64,000 bases of DNA from contig NZ_CP196822.1 of NCBI RefSeq assembly GCF_051912485.1, positions 434,001 through 498,000 of the forward strand, written 5' to 3'. This document shows positions 52,937 to 62,002 of the stretch, piece after piece. The translations under genes and the position numbers were made by a program. The DNA is from Nitrobacter sp051912485 (lineage in GTDB: Bacteria; Pseudomonadota; Alphaproteobacteria; Rhizobiales; Xanthobacteraceae). The notes below the pieces were generated by a model, which saw nothing but the letters and a program-made list of their open reading frames with translations, did not search any database and was not told where the DNA came from. Every line of letters begins with the position of its first letter. The stretch's first letter is position 1.

Positions 52937-54206
52937 CAGGCTGCTGAACAACTTGCATAGGGCTCTTGCTGTCGCCAATCGCATCGACGTCCGACCATTG
53001 GCACCGTCTGGTTTTCCGCACGCGTCGGGGACGATGCGTTGGTCATCATGAGAAGATCAGTTTCGGGATGCGGATGAGGTTGTAGGCGGCGACAGCCAGC
53101 GTGAAGGCCCATCCGACGCGATCCACGCCGCGGAATTTTGTCTTGCGCTGACCAGCGACGGTCTTGATCCAGCCGAACGCCTCCTCGATCCGCTTTCTGA
53201 TCCGCAAACTCGTCCTGTACCCGGCATGACAGGTGGTGCGGCTGTCGATGGTGGAATGCTTCTCCTTCGCCGCGACGTGTGGCGTCACATTCATGGAGCG
53301 CAGTTCGTTGACGAAGTCGCCGGCGTCGTAGCCCTTGTCCGCGCCGAGCGTGATGCGCGTCGGGCGGTCCGCCAACGGTTCGACCATGATCAGCGCAGCG
53401 GCGCGCTCGGCATGGCCATCGACCGGCGTCAGCACGGCGTCGACGATCAGCCCGTTGCGGTTCTCCATCAGGGCATGTCCCATGAAGCACAGCGCGGCCC
53501 CGACGCCGGGGCTTTTCTTGTAGAGCTTCGCCGAAGGGTCCGTCGTCGAGGCGTGCGTATCGTTGGTGCGCCTCTCGCCCCTGAAGTTTACCTCGACGTT
53601 GCGGCCGCCATCACCGGATGGGGGTGGCGCGCCATCGTCTTTCGGCCGCACGCTCTTCATCGACGCCCAGGCCTCAATCAACGTGCCGTCGACGCTGAAG
53701 TGGTCGTTCGACAGAAGCCGCTTCACCCGCGGCTGCGACAGAACCGCCGCCAGGAACTCGCGCGCCACGTCGCCTTGAAGCAGCCGGTCACGATTCTTCG
53801 TAAACGTCGTGGCGTCCCAAACCGACGCATCCATCGACAATCCGACGAACCAGCGGAACAGCAGATTATAGTCGAGCTGCTCCATCAGTTGCCGCTCCGA
53901 CCGCACCGAAAAGAACGCCTGCAGCAGCAGCGCCTTCAGCAATTGCTCCGGCGGGATCGAGGGACGACCGGTATGCGAATAAAGCGCGGCGAACCGGGTA
54001 CTCATCCCGGCCAGAACCTCATCGACCAGTGCACGGATCGGCCGCAGCGGATGATCCTTCGCAACGCGATTCTCCAGCCGAACATAGCTGAACATCCCGT
54101 CCGATCGCTCTTCCCCGCCTCGCATCGCAAATCACCCCCGTCGTCTCGCCCGCAACAACGGAATCATCAAATCGATCCAAACGCGAGACCGTTTTTCAGC
54201 GCCCTG
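52937..54206 (-). mobile_element. Complete IS5-like element, copy 2 (1270 bp), inverted
   Basis: It has the same length, terminal repeats and gene as copy 1 at 29211-30480. CTAG is present at both sides (52933-52936 and 54207-54210). Being in opposite orientation to copy 1, the pair could invert the 22 kb between them by homologous recombination. Confidence 0.88.
53046..54125 (-). CDS. IS5-like DDE transposase, copy 2
   Basis: 359 residues, identical to the protein at 29292-30371, including all catalytic acidic residues. The sequence immediately right is the PRC-barrel gene; this IS appears to have inserted there without damaging that gene's start. Confidence 0.9.
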   Translation of the reverse strand: MRGGEERSDGMFSYVRLENRVAKDHPLRPIRALVDEVLAGMSTRFAALYSHTGRPSIPPEQLLKALLLQAFFSVRSERQLMEQLDYNLLFRWFVGLSMDASVWDATTFTKNRDRLLQGDVAREFLAAVLSQPRVKRLLSNDHFSVDGTLIEAWASMKSVRPKDDGAPPPSGDGGRNVEVNFRGERRTNDTHASTTDPSAKLYKKSPGVGAALCFMGHALMENRNGLIVDAVLTPVDGHAERAAALIMVEPLADRPTRITLGADKGYDAGDFVNELRSMNVTPHVAAKEKHSTIDSRTTCHAGYRTSLRIRKRIEEAFGWIKTVAGQRKTKFRGVDRVGWAFTLAVAAYNLIRIPKLIFS

Positions 54207-54257
54207 CTAGGTATCCATCGGTGATGAGAACGCCAGTTGCAAGGGAGGAGTGCCTCC

Positions 54258-54623
54258 ATGAATAACGACCTCGAAACGCGTCCTACGGGTCACCTGATCG
54301 CCAGCGATAAAGAGTCAGGGAAAGCTATCTATGGCGCTGAGAACAAGAAGATAGGTTCCATCGAACGCGTCATGGTTGACAAGACCAGCGGGGAAATTGC
54401 CTACGCCGTGCTGGGCTTCGGCGAATTTCTTGGAATCGGCAACGAACATTATCCGGTTTCCTGGAAAGTGCTCAGATACGACTCCAATCTTGGCGGCTAC
54501 CTCTATGACTGGTCGGTCCGACGTGCAGAACTGGACGACTACTACAACGATGATACGTTCGAGTTAAATCGCTTCGGATGGAGTGAGGTAGACAGGCCGG
54601 GTCAAAACCGTGGCCTGAGTTGA
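54258..54623 (+). CDS. PRC-barrel domain protein
   Basis: 121 residues from ATG 54258 (GGAGGAG 9 bases upstream). It has a PRC-barrel: LIASDKESGKAIYGAENKKIGSIERVMVDK, then AYAVLGFGEFLGIGNEHYPV and a tail DDYYNDDTFELNRFGWSEVD. Such small PRC proteins are common and stress-associated in alphaproteobacteria (the domain also occurs in RimM and photosynthetic H subunits). The partner is unknown. Confidence 0.8.
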   Translation: MNNDLETRPTGHLIASDKESGKAIYGAENKKIGSIERVMVDKTSGEIAYAVLGFGEFLGIGNEHYPVSWKVLRYDSNLGGYLYDWSVRRAELDDYYNDDTFELNRFGWSEVDRPGQNRGLS

Positions 54624-54636
54624 CGGGGCGGGTCGC

Positions 54637-54672
54637 AAGGGCCGCACGACAATTTAACCGCGCGGCTCTTTT
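54637..54672 (+). terminator. Terminator after the PRC-barrel gene
   Basis: GCCGC and GCGCGGC arms surround an AT-rich loop (AATTTAA) and are followed by TCTTTTTTG. The pairing is imperfect but the T run is strong. It begins 14 bases after the stop codon. Confidence 0.55.
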
Positions 54673-54889
54673 TTGTGTCGTGCCTTCAATCGTCCTGATA
54701 TCACGCGAAAACGTTCGCGATCCCGACTTTACCCGAGGTCAGGTGATTGTGTGGGCTCGGAGCGTTGAATTCGCTCAGCAAGCTCGTACAAGCATTCCAC
54801 GACGTGGCTACGCTCCACACCTTGCAAGGCGGTCAACCAATCTTCGACGGCGCACATCACTCCGAACGAAACCTCATCGTTCGAAAACC
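54673..54889. other. Intergenic stretch before the next IS
   Basis: No gene is supported. A few plus-strand codons (EFAQQARTSIPRRGYAPHLARR) look like a protein tail but are not bounded by a start. Confidence 0.25.
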
Positions 54890-55983
54890 TGTCCCTGTCG
54901 CAAACTCAATCCGGCTGGCGGTTGATCGAGAATTGGGCGATGCTGCTGCCCGATGTTGGATTTGTGCAGGCTGATCTTTGGAATGGTGATGGACCTGCTG
55001 CGGTCGCGAGTAGCGCTTGAGGCAGAAGTTCTAGTCTTGAGGCAACAAATCAATGTGCTGCGGCGAACCCGTTCCAGGAGGCCTCCCTTCATCTCGATTG
55101 ACCGTCTGATATTGGGAGGTATCTGCGGACTGTTTCCAAAAATGTATGATGTACTGGCGATCGTCCGACCGGACACCGTGATCCGCTGGCATCGCGCTGG
55201 TTTCAGATCGTATTGGCGCTGGAAATCGAGGCATCGCTACGGTCGACCGGCCGTACCGTTAGAAATTCGCCGGCTGATCCGCGAGATGAGCACCGCCAAC
55301 CCGCTGTGGGGAGCGCCGCGGATCCATGGCGAGCTTCTCAAGCTGGGCATCGAGATTGGCCAGACTAGCGGGGCCAAGTATATGGCGCGGAAGAGGGCTC
55401 CTCCGTCGCAGGGTTGGAACACCTTCCTTCGTAACCATGCTGACGGTATCGCGGCTATGGACTTTTTGTCGTGCCGACAATCTCATTCCGGCTGCTCTAT
55501 GGATTGCTGATCATGGGCCATGGCCGGCGGAAAATCCTGTGGTTTGGGGTCACCGCGCAACCGACGGCCGAATGGATCGCCAATCAACTGACGGAGGCGT
55601 GTGGCTGGGAGCAAATCCCTCGTTACCTGATCCGGGATCGCGATGGCGCATACGGCGAAATATTCATACGCCGGGTTCGATCCATCGGCATTCGAGATCG
55701 TCCGACATCTCCTCGCTCACCCTGGCAAAACGCATACGCCGAACGGCTGATCGGATCGATCCGCAAGGAATGCGTTGATCATATCGTGGTATTAGGCGAA
55801 CGCCATCTGCGCCACGTGCTGCTCTCGTACATGAGTTACTACAACGGCACGCGCACCCATTTGTCATTAAACAAGGACGCACCGATGTCACGCGTCGCCG
55901 AGACAGCCGGACGCATTAGCTGTCGTCCGATTCTGGGCGGACTGCACCATCAATATACCCGGGTTTGATTTGCGGTAGGCACA
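54890..55983 (+). mobile_element. Integrase-core IS (type A), frameshifted copy, about 1094 bp
   Basis: The left end (TGTCCCTGTCGCAAACTCAA) and right end (ending GCGGTAGGCACA) are as in the element at 31420-32514, so the whole element is present. Its transposase is broken near 55465. Confidence 0.78.
54953..55968 (+). pseudogene. Integrase-core transposase with one frameshift
   Basis: The first frame (to about 55465) reads EVLVLRQQINVLRRTRSRRP, VIRWHRAGFRSYWRWKSRH and stops making sense at MDFLSCRQ. The second frame picks up as VPTISFRLLYGLLIMG and runs to LGGLHHQYTRV. A single lost base in the run after ATGGAC explains it. A SVAKY to SGAKY change is also seen. Otherwise it is complete. Confidence 0.75.
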
Positions 55984-55997
55984 CCTATCGCGCACGG

Positions 55998-56085
55998 TTC
56001 AGAGAAGCAGGGCGTATTCTTCGCCTTTCAATCCTCGGCGGGCTGCATCACCAATATATTCGGATTTGATTTGCGACAGGCACAG
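55998..56085 (+). repeat. Right-end remnant of an integrase-core IS
   Basis: It begins TTCAGAGAAGCAGGGCGTAT, as at 9298, includes the last transposase residues (LGGLHHQYIRI) and ends GGATTTGATTTGCGACAGGC. It directly follows the complete element. Confidence 0.65.
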
Positions 56086-56148
56086 CTAAACCTGAGAATG
56101 TCGCTTGCTACTGGATACTGCGGATGGACGCAGTGCCATCCGATCCTC

Positions 56149-56841
56149 CTAATGTCGCGCTTTCTGAATATTCGCCCCGGATCGGTTGCGGCTTTCAAGT
56201 GCGCGCTTTGCGTCATCAAACAGTCGATCTTCGTTATTTTTGAAATAGCGCCAAAGGGCCAATCCGCCAAAAAACGCGATCGCGAGCACTATCCACCCCA
56301 GGGGCCCAGCGGCGCGGCGCATGCCTTGCCCTAAGAAATATCCGCCTGAGCCGAATAAGGTTGCCCAAACAATTCCGCCGGCGGCATTGTAGATGAAAAA
56401 TCTCAGAGGCGGGAAATGACTCGCGCCCGCGAAAATAGCAGCCAGCGCACGCAAAAGCGCAACGAAGCGGCCGAAAAATACGATTTTGCCGCCATGCCGC
56501 AGATAGAGATATTCTGCGAGATCAAGCTTTTGTTGATCGATTCCTATGTAGTGACCGTATTTCACCAGGATTTTGCGACCGAATCGTCGACCGACCCAAA
56601 AGCCAAGATTGTCCCCCAGGATTGCGCCGAGCGCGGCTGCAACGATAATAAAACGAATATCCATTGTGTGGAGCGTGCCGGCGTACACCGCGGCAGCAAT
56701 GAGCGCCGTCTCGCCTGGCAGGGGGAGCCCCGCACTTTCCAATAACACAATCGTGAACACGGCAAGATAGCCGTAGCTTGTCACGAGTTCTTGAATGACG
56801 TGAGCGTCGATAACGGACACGATTTGCGCACCGCTCCTCAT
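56149..56841 (-). CDS. DedA-family membrane protein
   Basis: 230 residues with the DedA (SNARE-associated) core: YGYLAVFTIVLLESAGLPLPGE, AAALGAILGDNLGFWVGRRFG, then FFGRFVALLRALAAIFAGASH, and FIYNAAGGIVWATLF. The E in LLESAGLPLPGE and the Arg in GRFV..LRA are the conserved charged residues. DedA proteins move lipids or protons at the inner membrane and support envelope integrity. The start is an ATG at 56841. No partner gene is nearby. Confidence 0.88.
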   Translation of the reverse strand: MRSGAQIVSVIDAHVIQELVTSYGYLAVFTIVLLESAGLPLPGETALIAAAVYAGTLHTMDIRFIIVAAALGAILGDNLGFWVGRRFGRKILVKYGHYIGIDQQKLDLAEYLYLRHGGKIVFFGRFVALLRALAAIFAGASHFPPLRFFIYNAAGGIVWATLFGSGGYFLGQGMRRAAGPLGWIVLAIAFFGGLALWRYFKNNEDRLFDDAKRALESRNRSGANIQKARH

Positions 56842-57101
56842 TTAAAACCCGTTAAGCTAAATCACTTGGCGCGAGCAGCTGAGGCGGCCGCAGGGCTAAC
56901 GGCTTATTACCCAATTAAGTGGCCTTAACTGCGCAAAAAAACATTTAGTGCCCGACATATCGTCCTTCGGATGCCCGCCGGTTCGGCCGGAAAACCTTGT
57001 CGTGGGTATCGCAGAATTGGTGCGACGCGCCGATCTATCAAAGGTGGTGCACAATGACGGGGCAGCATGGAGGCGGTCCCTACCCAAGTTAAAGTTCGCG
57101 G
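56842..57101. other. Intergenic region upstream of dedA
   Basis: It should contain the dedA promoter. I see no gene. Confidence 0.3.
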
Positions 57102-57218
57102 ATGACGCGCGGCAAACATCGGCATGACGCACGGCCGCTCGTAGTCTCTTCGATCTGGAATCCATTTCGTCGTCGGGCTTTCAGGCTGCTCTGGGTTGCA
57201 ACCGTCGTCGCTAATATC
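57102..57218 (+). pseudogene. N-terminal scrap of an MFS transporter
   Basis: The frame reads SSIWNPFRRRAFRLLWVATVVANI, which fits the start of DUF894/EntS-like MFS transporters (xWxPLRRRxFRxLWxAxxxSNxG). Only about 39 codons remain and the frame then degrades. Confidence 0.45.
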
Positions 57219-57253
57219 GAAGATTTAAAAGTCTCTCGCCGGGGCGTCACAAA

Positions 57254-57430
57254 GTGCGTCTGGCGCTCAAGAGACCGCGCGACGTCGTCGGATTTTTTCC
57301 TCCGTCGCTCGGGAGCAAGAAACCCTACTGTCAATATGAAAGATGCCTTGCCCGGCTGCAGGAGCAACTTGGTCGCGACAATGACATGCTCATCGCGAAA
57401 GAGGTCGTGCAGAAAATAGCGAAACGAAAT
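57254..57430 (+). pseudogene. CHAD-domain fragment
   Basis: The frame LALKRPRDVVGFFPPSLGSKK, then YERCLARLQEQLGRDNDMLI is a CHAD-type segment (KxxRxxxGFFxxLxGxKxxxxYxxxLxxLQexLGxxND). It lacks the start and the rest of the domain. Confidence 0.5.
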
Positions 57431-57635
57431 GCGCCTGCGGCAGGCCGTCACACTCCACGCCCTCGGTCGGATCGCTTGCATAACATAGCCGCCTCGACCA
57501 TATTTAAACTGGTGGTTAGTCTACCAACTCTTGTGTTTCTGTCGTAACTCTCAATCCCGAAGCACGAACAAATCGCTCAACTTAATTTTGAATGATCTTT
57601 TAACAGATGCGCAGAACCAAGGGGGAGATGGAAAT
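57431..57635. other. Intergenic region before the Tat-signal gene
   Basis: An AT-richer stretch around 57570-57605 may hold the promoter of the operon. A strong GGGGGAG lies ten bases before the ATG at 57636. No gene is seen. Confidence 0.35.
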
Positions 57636-57926
57636 ATGGACATCCAGCGCAGAGATTTCGTTAAGGGATGCGCAACGGCCTCTATCCTGTTGCTGCCGGG
57701 CATCGCCAGCGCCGCGACCGGCAAGAAAGCCAACAAGGCATCAGCCCCAGAATCCCCTTCGGACATCGAGAAATCGATCAAAGCCAGCTTCGGCGGTGGA
57801 TTCTCGGTAGGGGATCATACGCAATCCGGCGGACGAACCCGCGCCACCATCGAACATTTTGGTAACCGGTATACGGTCGTCTCCCCAGACTTGCTGGACT
57901 GGAAGATCGTTGAGGCCTCTTTCTGA
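57636..57926 (+). CDS. Small Tat-signal protein upstream of the LodAB-like pair
   Basis: 96 residues from ATG 57636. A twin-arginine start (MDIQRRDFVKGCATASILLL, cleavage near GIASAA) is followed by a short mature part (DIEKSIKASFGGGFSVGDHT, GRTRATIEHFGNRYTVVSPD, then LLDWKIVEAS). I recognise no family. It lies 130 bases before the LodA-like gene on the same strand, so it may be a partner, a substrate or an independent gene. A longer start at 57531 has no ribosome-binding site. Confidence 0.6.
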   Translation: MDIQRRDFVKGCATASILLLPGIASAATGKKANKASAPESPSDIEKSIKASFGGGFSVGDHTQSGGRTRATIEHFGNRYTVVSPDLLDWKIVEASF

Positions 57927-58055
57927 CAAACCCCGCGGGGCTCCTTCCGTCAGGAGATCATTCGATCTCTCTAGCGTGAGACCACTTGGATATTGATGGT
58001 TCTGGTGCTCTTTCAGCGCCGAATTGGTAACAACAGTTCCTGGAGGTGATGAGCA

Positions 58056-60056
58056 GTGGCCGAGAAAATAAAAAGCATTCGCATCCACCCCGGTATCGGC
58101 ATTGCGCGCCTGGGGAACAGCGACCAATTTTACATTGGCCCCGAAGCGCCCGGGGTTGTGGTCGATCCGGGTGGCAGCAATGGCCCCGGGCCAAACGGTG
58201 GAACCTACCGCGACAGCGGGGCGCGGTTGAAACGCCAGGCGCAGCGGTATCGGGTGTATGCCTACGATGCCGATGATAAGGTCGTCGCGGAACTCACGTC
58301 GGAGTCGGGCCTGGTCCAATCCATTCGCTGGCGGGTTCATGTCAGGAACATGAAAGCGGCGAATTACGCGTTTGAGGGCGCGTATCTGTTTGACCCGGAC
58401 AAGTTGCGAAACCCGTCCATCCAGCCCGGTAAGAAGCCGATCGAACGTGACAAGCTAATCATCGATCCCGGTGTGCATACGATCGCCTCCGGGCAGGCCG
58501 GACCGGTCGTCATGAAGGGTGACGTCTTCGGGGGCATTGAGAAAGGGACGTTGCCGGGCGAATTGCGTTTCGAGGGTTTCACGCCGAAGGATCCTTCGAA
58601 AGAAGTTGAGGTCACTTATAAAGCCGCCAAGGATATCGAACTCGGGCAGCTTCGCCTCGATTCCAAGGACCGCCTGCTGTTCGTTCCAGCGCCGGGAAAA
58701 GGCGAAAGCGTCACGACACCCAAAGTGGTGTTGTCGAACCCGAGTGAAACAATGACCCCTCCGAACGGTCCGGAGGGCGGCAAAAATCCGCTGACGAACC
58801 AGTTTGCCTATTTCAACATTCCGGGGTGGTGGGACGACACCTGCGGTGGTGAAATCGACGTCACGGTCGCGCTCAAGGACGGTACTGTCTTGAGTACACG
58901 CGACAACGTGACATCCGCGACGGATGAGGGTACGCGGAATCCGCGTGCGGGGGCATGGATCGTCACCGCGCCACCGAAGTTTTCACCCCACATGTATCAT
59001 GTGGTGTCCATTCTGGATCGCGTTTACGAGGCTTTTCCTGAGTCCTACCCTTACACTGGGAAGAAGACGAATTTCTACCGCGACGTCTATCCGATCTTCG
59101 CCAAGGCGGTTAACTACAGTTGGGTGAACGCCGCAGCGGCGGGGGTTAAGCCTGAAACCAAGGATCGCGCCCATGGTCCGAAGCAGCCGGGCAACTTGCT
59201 CAGCGACGAGCACATGGCCGCTTTCACCGATTCTAGCGAGAACAGCAACGCGATACGTCAGATGATCTATGCCCTGATGCGGCATGCGCCCGGAAAGCGC
59301 GGACGGTTGGTCGATTCGCTGATGCCGCCGCCGCCGGAGCGCCCGACCAGCTGGAAAAACGACGAATTCAAGCGCGACGAGGAAGACTTCAAGATGCCCA
59401 AGCTGTGGGGCACGGGGGGCAAGCCGGCGCAGAATAAGCAATTGGGCAACAATCTCCCGGATCAATTCCTGAGCCTGACCGACTGGCAACTCAATCGCTT
59501 GAAGGAATGGGCCGACGGCAACTTCGAAGTCGGTGTTCCACCAAAGCCCGTCGCCCTTGAGGCGTTGCCGCTGGCTGAGCAGCCGCATGCGCTGGACAGC
59601 TCGGCGCTTGAGCCCACGATCGGCGGCGGTTTCCACCCCGGCATCGAATTCCCGTATCTGATCATTTATCGGGAAAATTTCGCCGAGGCGTTTCGCGTCA
59701 ACAAAGGCATCGAGCCTGGCTCGGTCGCTGCCTATATGTCGAGCCCGTGGCAGGGCGACTTCTGGTCGTGCGATGTTTTATGGTGGCCGACACAGCGGCC
59801 GGATATCGTTTTCGAATACGACAAGAAGAACGGGACCCGAACCTACAAGGAATGGTTCCGCGGATACGATGAACACGGCGAACCGCTATCGTCCACCGAT
59901 GGCTACCACCAGATGGCCTATGCCTGGCCAAAACTGGGGATGGTGCTGCCGGTCAAGAACGAGGACGGCAGCTACCTCAAAGACAACGGCCAGATCGTGT
60001 TTGCGGAACAGGAGCGCGATTCGGCGCTGAACCGGCCGCCCGCCAAGAGCAAATAG
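58056..60056 (+). CDS. LodA/GoxA-like amino-acid oxidase family protein
   Basis: 666 residues from a GTG start (GGAGG nine bases upstream). The family pattern is clear: RIHPGIGIARLGNS at the start, NIPGWWDDTCGGEIDVTVAL, WVNAAA..., PPPPERPT, GGGFHPGIE and PWQGDFW (Trp565) with WWPTQRPD. LodA/GoxA enzymes make a cysteine tryptophylquinone (CTQ) from a Trp in the PWQxDF segment and a Cys just before GGxFxPGIE. Here that place reads ALEPT (residues 517-521), and the only Cys residues are Cys263 and Cys572. The cofactor may therefore differ or be absent. No signal peptide is seen, so it is cytoplasmic. Confidence 0.8.
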   Translation: MAEKIKSIRIHPGIGIARLGNSDQFYIGPEAPGVVVDPGGSNGPGPNGGTYRDSGARLKRQAQRYRVYAYDADDKVVAELTSESGLVQSIRWRVHVRNMKAANYAFEGAYLFDPDKLRNPSIQPGKKPIERDKLIIDPGVHTIASGQAGPVVMKGDVFGGIEKGTLPGELRFEGFTPKDPSKEVEVTYKAAKDIELGQLRLDSKDRLLFVPAPGKGESVTTPKVVLSNPSETMTPPNGPEGGKNPLTNQFAYFNIPGWWDDTCGGEIDVTVALKDGTVLSTRDNVTSATDEGTRNPRAGAWIVTAPPKFSPHMYHVVSILDRVYEAFPESYPYTGKKTNFYRDVYPIFAKAVNYSWVNAAAAGVKPETKDRAHGPKQPGNLLSDEHMAAFTDSSENSNAIRQMIYALMRHAPGKRGRLVDSLMPPPPERPTSWKNDEFKRDEEDFKMPKLWGTGGKPAQNKQLGNNLPDQFLSLTDWQLNRLKEWADGNFEVGVPPKPVALEALPLAEQPHALDSSALEPTIGGGFHPGIEFPYLIIYRENFAEAFRVNKGIEPGSVAAYMSSPWQGDFWSCDVLWWPTQRPDIVFEYDKKNGTRTYKEWFRGYDEHGEPLSSTDGYHQMAYAWPKLGMVLPVKNEDGSYLKDNGQIVFAEQERDSALNRPPAKSK

Positions 60057-60059
60057 CTC

Positions 60060-61265
60060 GTGCCATCGCCGCCGACGCGCGACCGGACCAGTACAACATG
60101 GGACGTCGTCATTGTCGGCTCCGGACCTGCGGGCGCCGCAACCGCTATCACGCTGGCGAAGTACGGCCAGCGTGTGCTGTTGGTGGAGAAACGCGGATCC
60201 TCCAGCTTCAAGCTGGGCGAGTCCTTGCCGCCAACCTCGATCGGTCTGGTCAAACACTTCCTGGAAGACCCTGAAGGGCCGGAGCAGCAGCTTCCCGGCC
60301 TTTTCAGTACCGCCGGCAATGTCTCGCTATGGGCGACCGAGCAGGCCGATACCACGGACTTTTTCTTCACGTCGACCGGCCACGGTCTGTGCGTCGACCG
60401 ACTGGCTTTCGATGAAGCCCTGCGCACGAATGCGGTTGCAGCCGGTGCGACCTTGCTCAAGGGTGTCAGCTTCCAATCTTGCGCGCGCATCGCTGACGGT
60501 TCTTTCAATTGGCAGCTGACGCTCATCTCGGGCGCGGGGATGCGGCAGGATCGTGCCCGTTATCTTGTCGACTGTTCCGGGCGGCAGGCAGCCGTGGCAA
60601 GGTCTCTCGGTGTCCCGACCGTCGACAATGACGACCGGTTGTTCGCCTATGCGCAATGGTTTTCCTGCGCCGAGGGCGATGATGACCGCTATACCCGGAT
60701 CGAGGCCGCGCCACACGGCTGGTGGTATAGCAACCGTTTGCCAAGCACTGACGGCAATGAAACCAGGCGATTGGTGGTTTTGCACACCGACAAGGACCTG
60801 CCGGCAGCAAAGATGGCTGCGTGTCGGCAGGGCTTCGAGCAGTTGCTGGACAACTCAACGCATATCGCGCCATTGCTCAGAGCTGAGGGCTATCACCCTT
60901 GCGGGACAATCCGAGGCGCACCAGCCAACAGCCAACGATTGCGAGACTTCTGCGGTGACGCTTGGATGGCGGTGGGCGATGCGGCGCAAGCCTATGATCC
61001 GCTGTCGTCGCAAGGCATCGACAAGGCGCTCAGGACGGCCAGCCACGCCGGACACATGATCCATTACGCGTTGACAGACTGTCCGCAGGGCACGGCGGGA
61101 TTGGACAGCCGCAATGCGTACGTCCATCAATACGACGAGCAACAGCGCCAACTCTGGCAAGCGTACTTGTCGCAACGAGATTTCTACTATGGCATCCAGC
61201 CCCGCTGGTCGGATCAGCCGTTCTGGCAACGTCGGCGGCAGTTGGCGAATGAAGCGACCGGATAG
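60060..61265 (+). CDS. LodB/GoxB-like flavoprotein
   Basis: 401 residues from a GTG three bases after the LodA-like stop, so the two are certainly one operon. It has an FAD-binding start (VVIVGSGPAGAATAITLAKYG, GxGxxG type), RGSSSFKLGESLPP, a middle with DRLAFDEALRTNAVAAGA, and VGDAAQAYDPLSSQGIDKAL near the end (the GDAA motif). Family members are flavin enzymes that help make CTQ in LodA/GoxA by modifying the Trp. A halogenase-like or monooxygenase chemistry is expected; the partner is the upstream protein. Confidence 0.82.
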   Translation: MPSPPTRDRTSTTWDVVIVGSGPAGAATAITLAKYGQRVLLVEKRGSSSFKLGESLPPTSIGLVKHFLEDPEGPEQQLPGLFSTAGNVSLWATEQADTTDFFFTSTGHGLCVDRLAFDEALRTNAVAAGATLLKGVSFQSCARIADGSFNWQLTLISGAGMRQDRARYLVDCSGRQAAVARSLGVPTVDNDDRLFAYAQWFSCAEGDDDRYTRIEAAPHGWWYSNRLPSTDGNETRRLVVLHTDKDLPAAKMAACRQGFEQLLDNSTHIAPLLRAEGYHPCGTIRGAPANSQRLRDFCGDAWMAVGDAAQAYDPLSSQGIDKALRTASHAGHMIHYALTDCPQGTAGLDSRNAYVHQYDEQQRQLWQAYLSQRDFYYGIQPRWSDQPFWQRRRQLANEATG

Positions 61266-61275
61266 TCTCCTGCCG

Positions 61276-61605
61276 TCGAACCGGCAGCGGCGTAATCGAG
61301 CATGACTGAAACCATAGAGGGAATGTTCAAGATGGAGCGCTAACGTCGACGGCAACGATAGCCGGAAGATTCCTACCGAGGTCTGCGAGTTGGATTGAGG
61401 AGATGGAGAAACGGTCTCACCGTCGCATCCGTGATCTTGATATACTTACGGCCTTTCAGGGCCTTGTAGCGAATGAGATCGGATGCGCGCGGATATCCAT
61501 GATGGCCAGGGAGCAAAACACTCCCTTCAACGGGCCGAATACAGATGCGCGAGATCATCATCTCCAGATCGTCACATCCGGCTTGCACCGCACGGCCGGT
61601 CCATA
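61276..61605 (+). repeat. Solo 3' end of IS110
   Basis: It matches 22524-22847 at nearly every position (for example GAAACCATAGAGGGAATG and GGTCTCACCGTCGCATCC), starting just after the LodB-like stop. No transposase codons remain, apart from a few at the very start (VEPAAA-like). It ends in TGTGACGATCTG..CATACA, the terminus also seen at 32590. Confidence 0.7.
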
Positions 61606-61728
61606 CACCAGGCGGAGAGGCCCGCCGTCCCAGGGCTGGAAGACGTTCCTCCGCAATCATGCCGACGGCATCGCGGCGATGGATCTGTTCGTCGTACCGA
61701 CGATCTCATTTCGCTTGCTTCTCTAATC
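61606..61728 (+). pseudogene. Internal scrap of an integrase-core IS transposase
   Basis: It reads RRRGPPSQGWKTFLRNHADG and then MDLFVVPTISFRLL, identical to the corresponding part of the type A IS. It joins the IS110 end on the left and the 252-bp repeat on the right. Confidence 0.65.
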
Positions 61729-61971
61729 GGCCGCTCAAGGTCAAGCGCTTTCAGACTATCCACGACGACAGCGTTGATGTCGCTCACGGGCTCGTGCTTC
61801 TCTTCGGAATCGGCTCCGAGGCCCTTCCAACATGGGATTCGAGGACGAGGGGGAACAATCTCTATGGCGGCCTTGCCGTCAGACGAACGACAGGTCCAAG
61901 CAGGGCGACGAACTCACCTCATCCATCGTCCCGAGAGGGACATCATTCCACCGCTCGGTGGAGCTCGGGTT
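61725..61971 (-). repeat. Inverted copy of the 9056-9307 repeat
   Basis: The 247 bases match the reverse complement of 9056-9307 with few differences. Both lie beside integrase-core IS sequence. Being 52 kb apart in opposite directions, they are an inversion substrate. Confidence 0.6.
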
Positions 61972-62002
61972 TCCTCCTATTGCATTTGATCGTGCACGGC
62001 TC

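Noticed and set aside
53226..54224. Long open frame opposite the IS5-like transposase (also at 29088-30191)
   Set aside because: Both are shadows of the identical transposase genes and are rich in Arg and His with no known fold.
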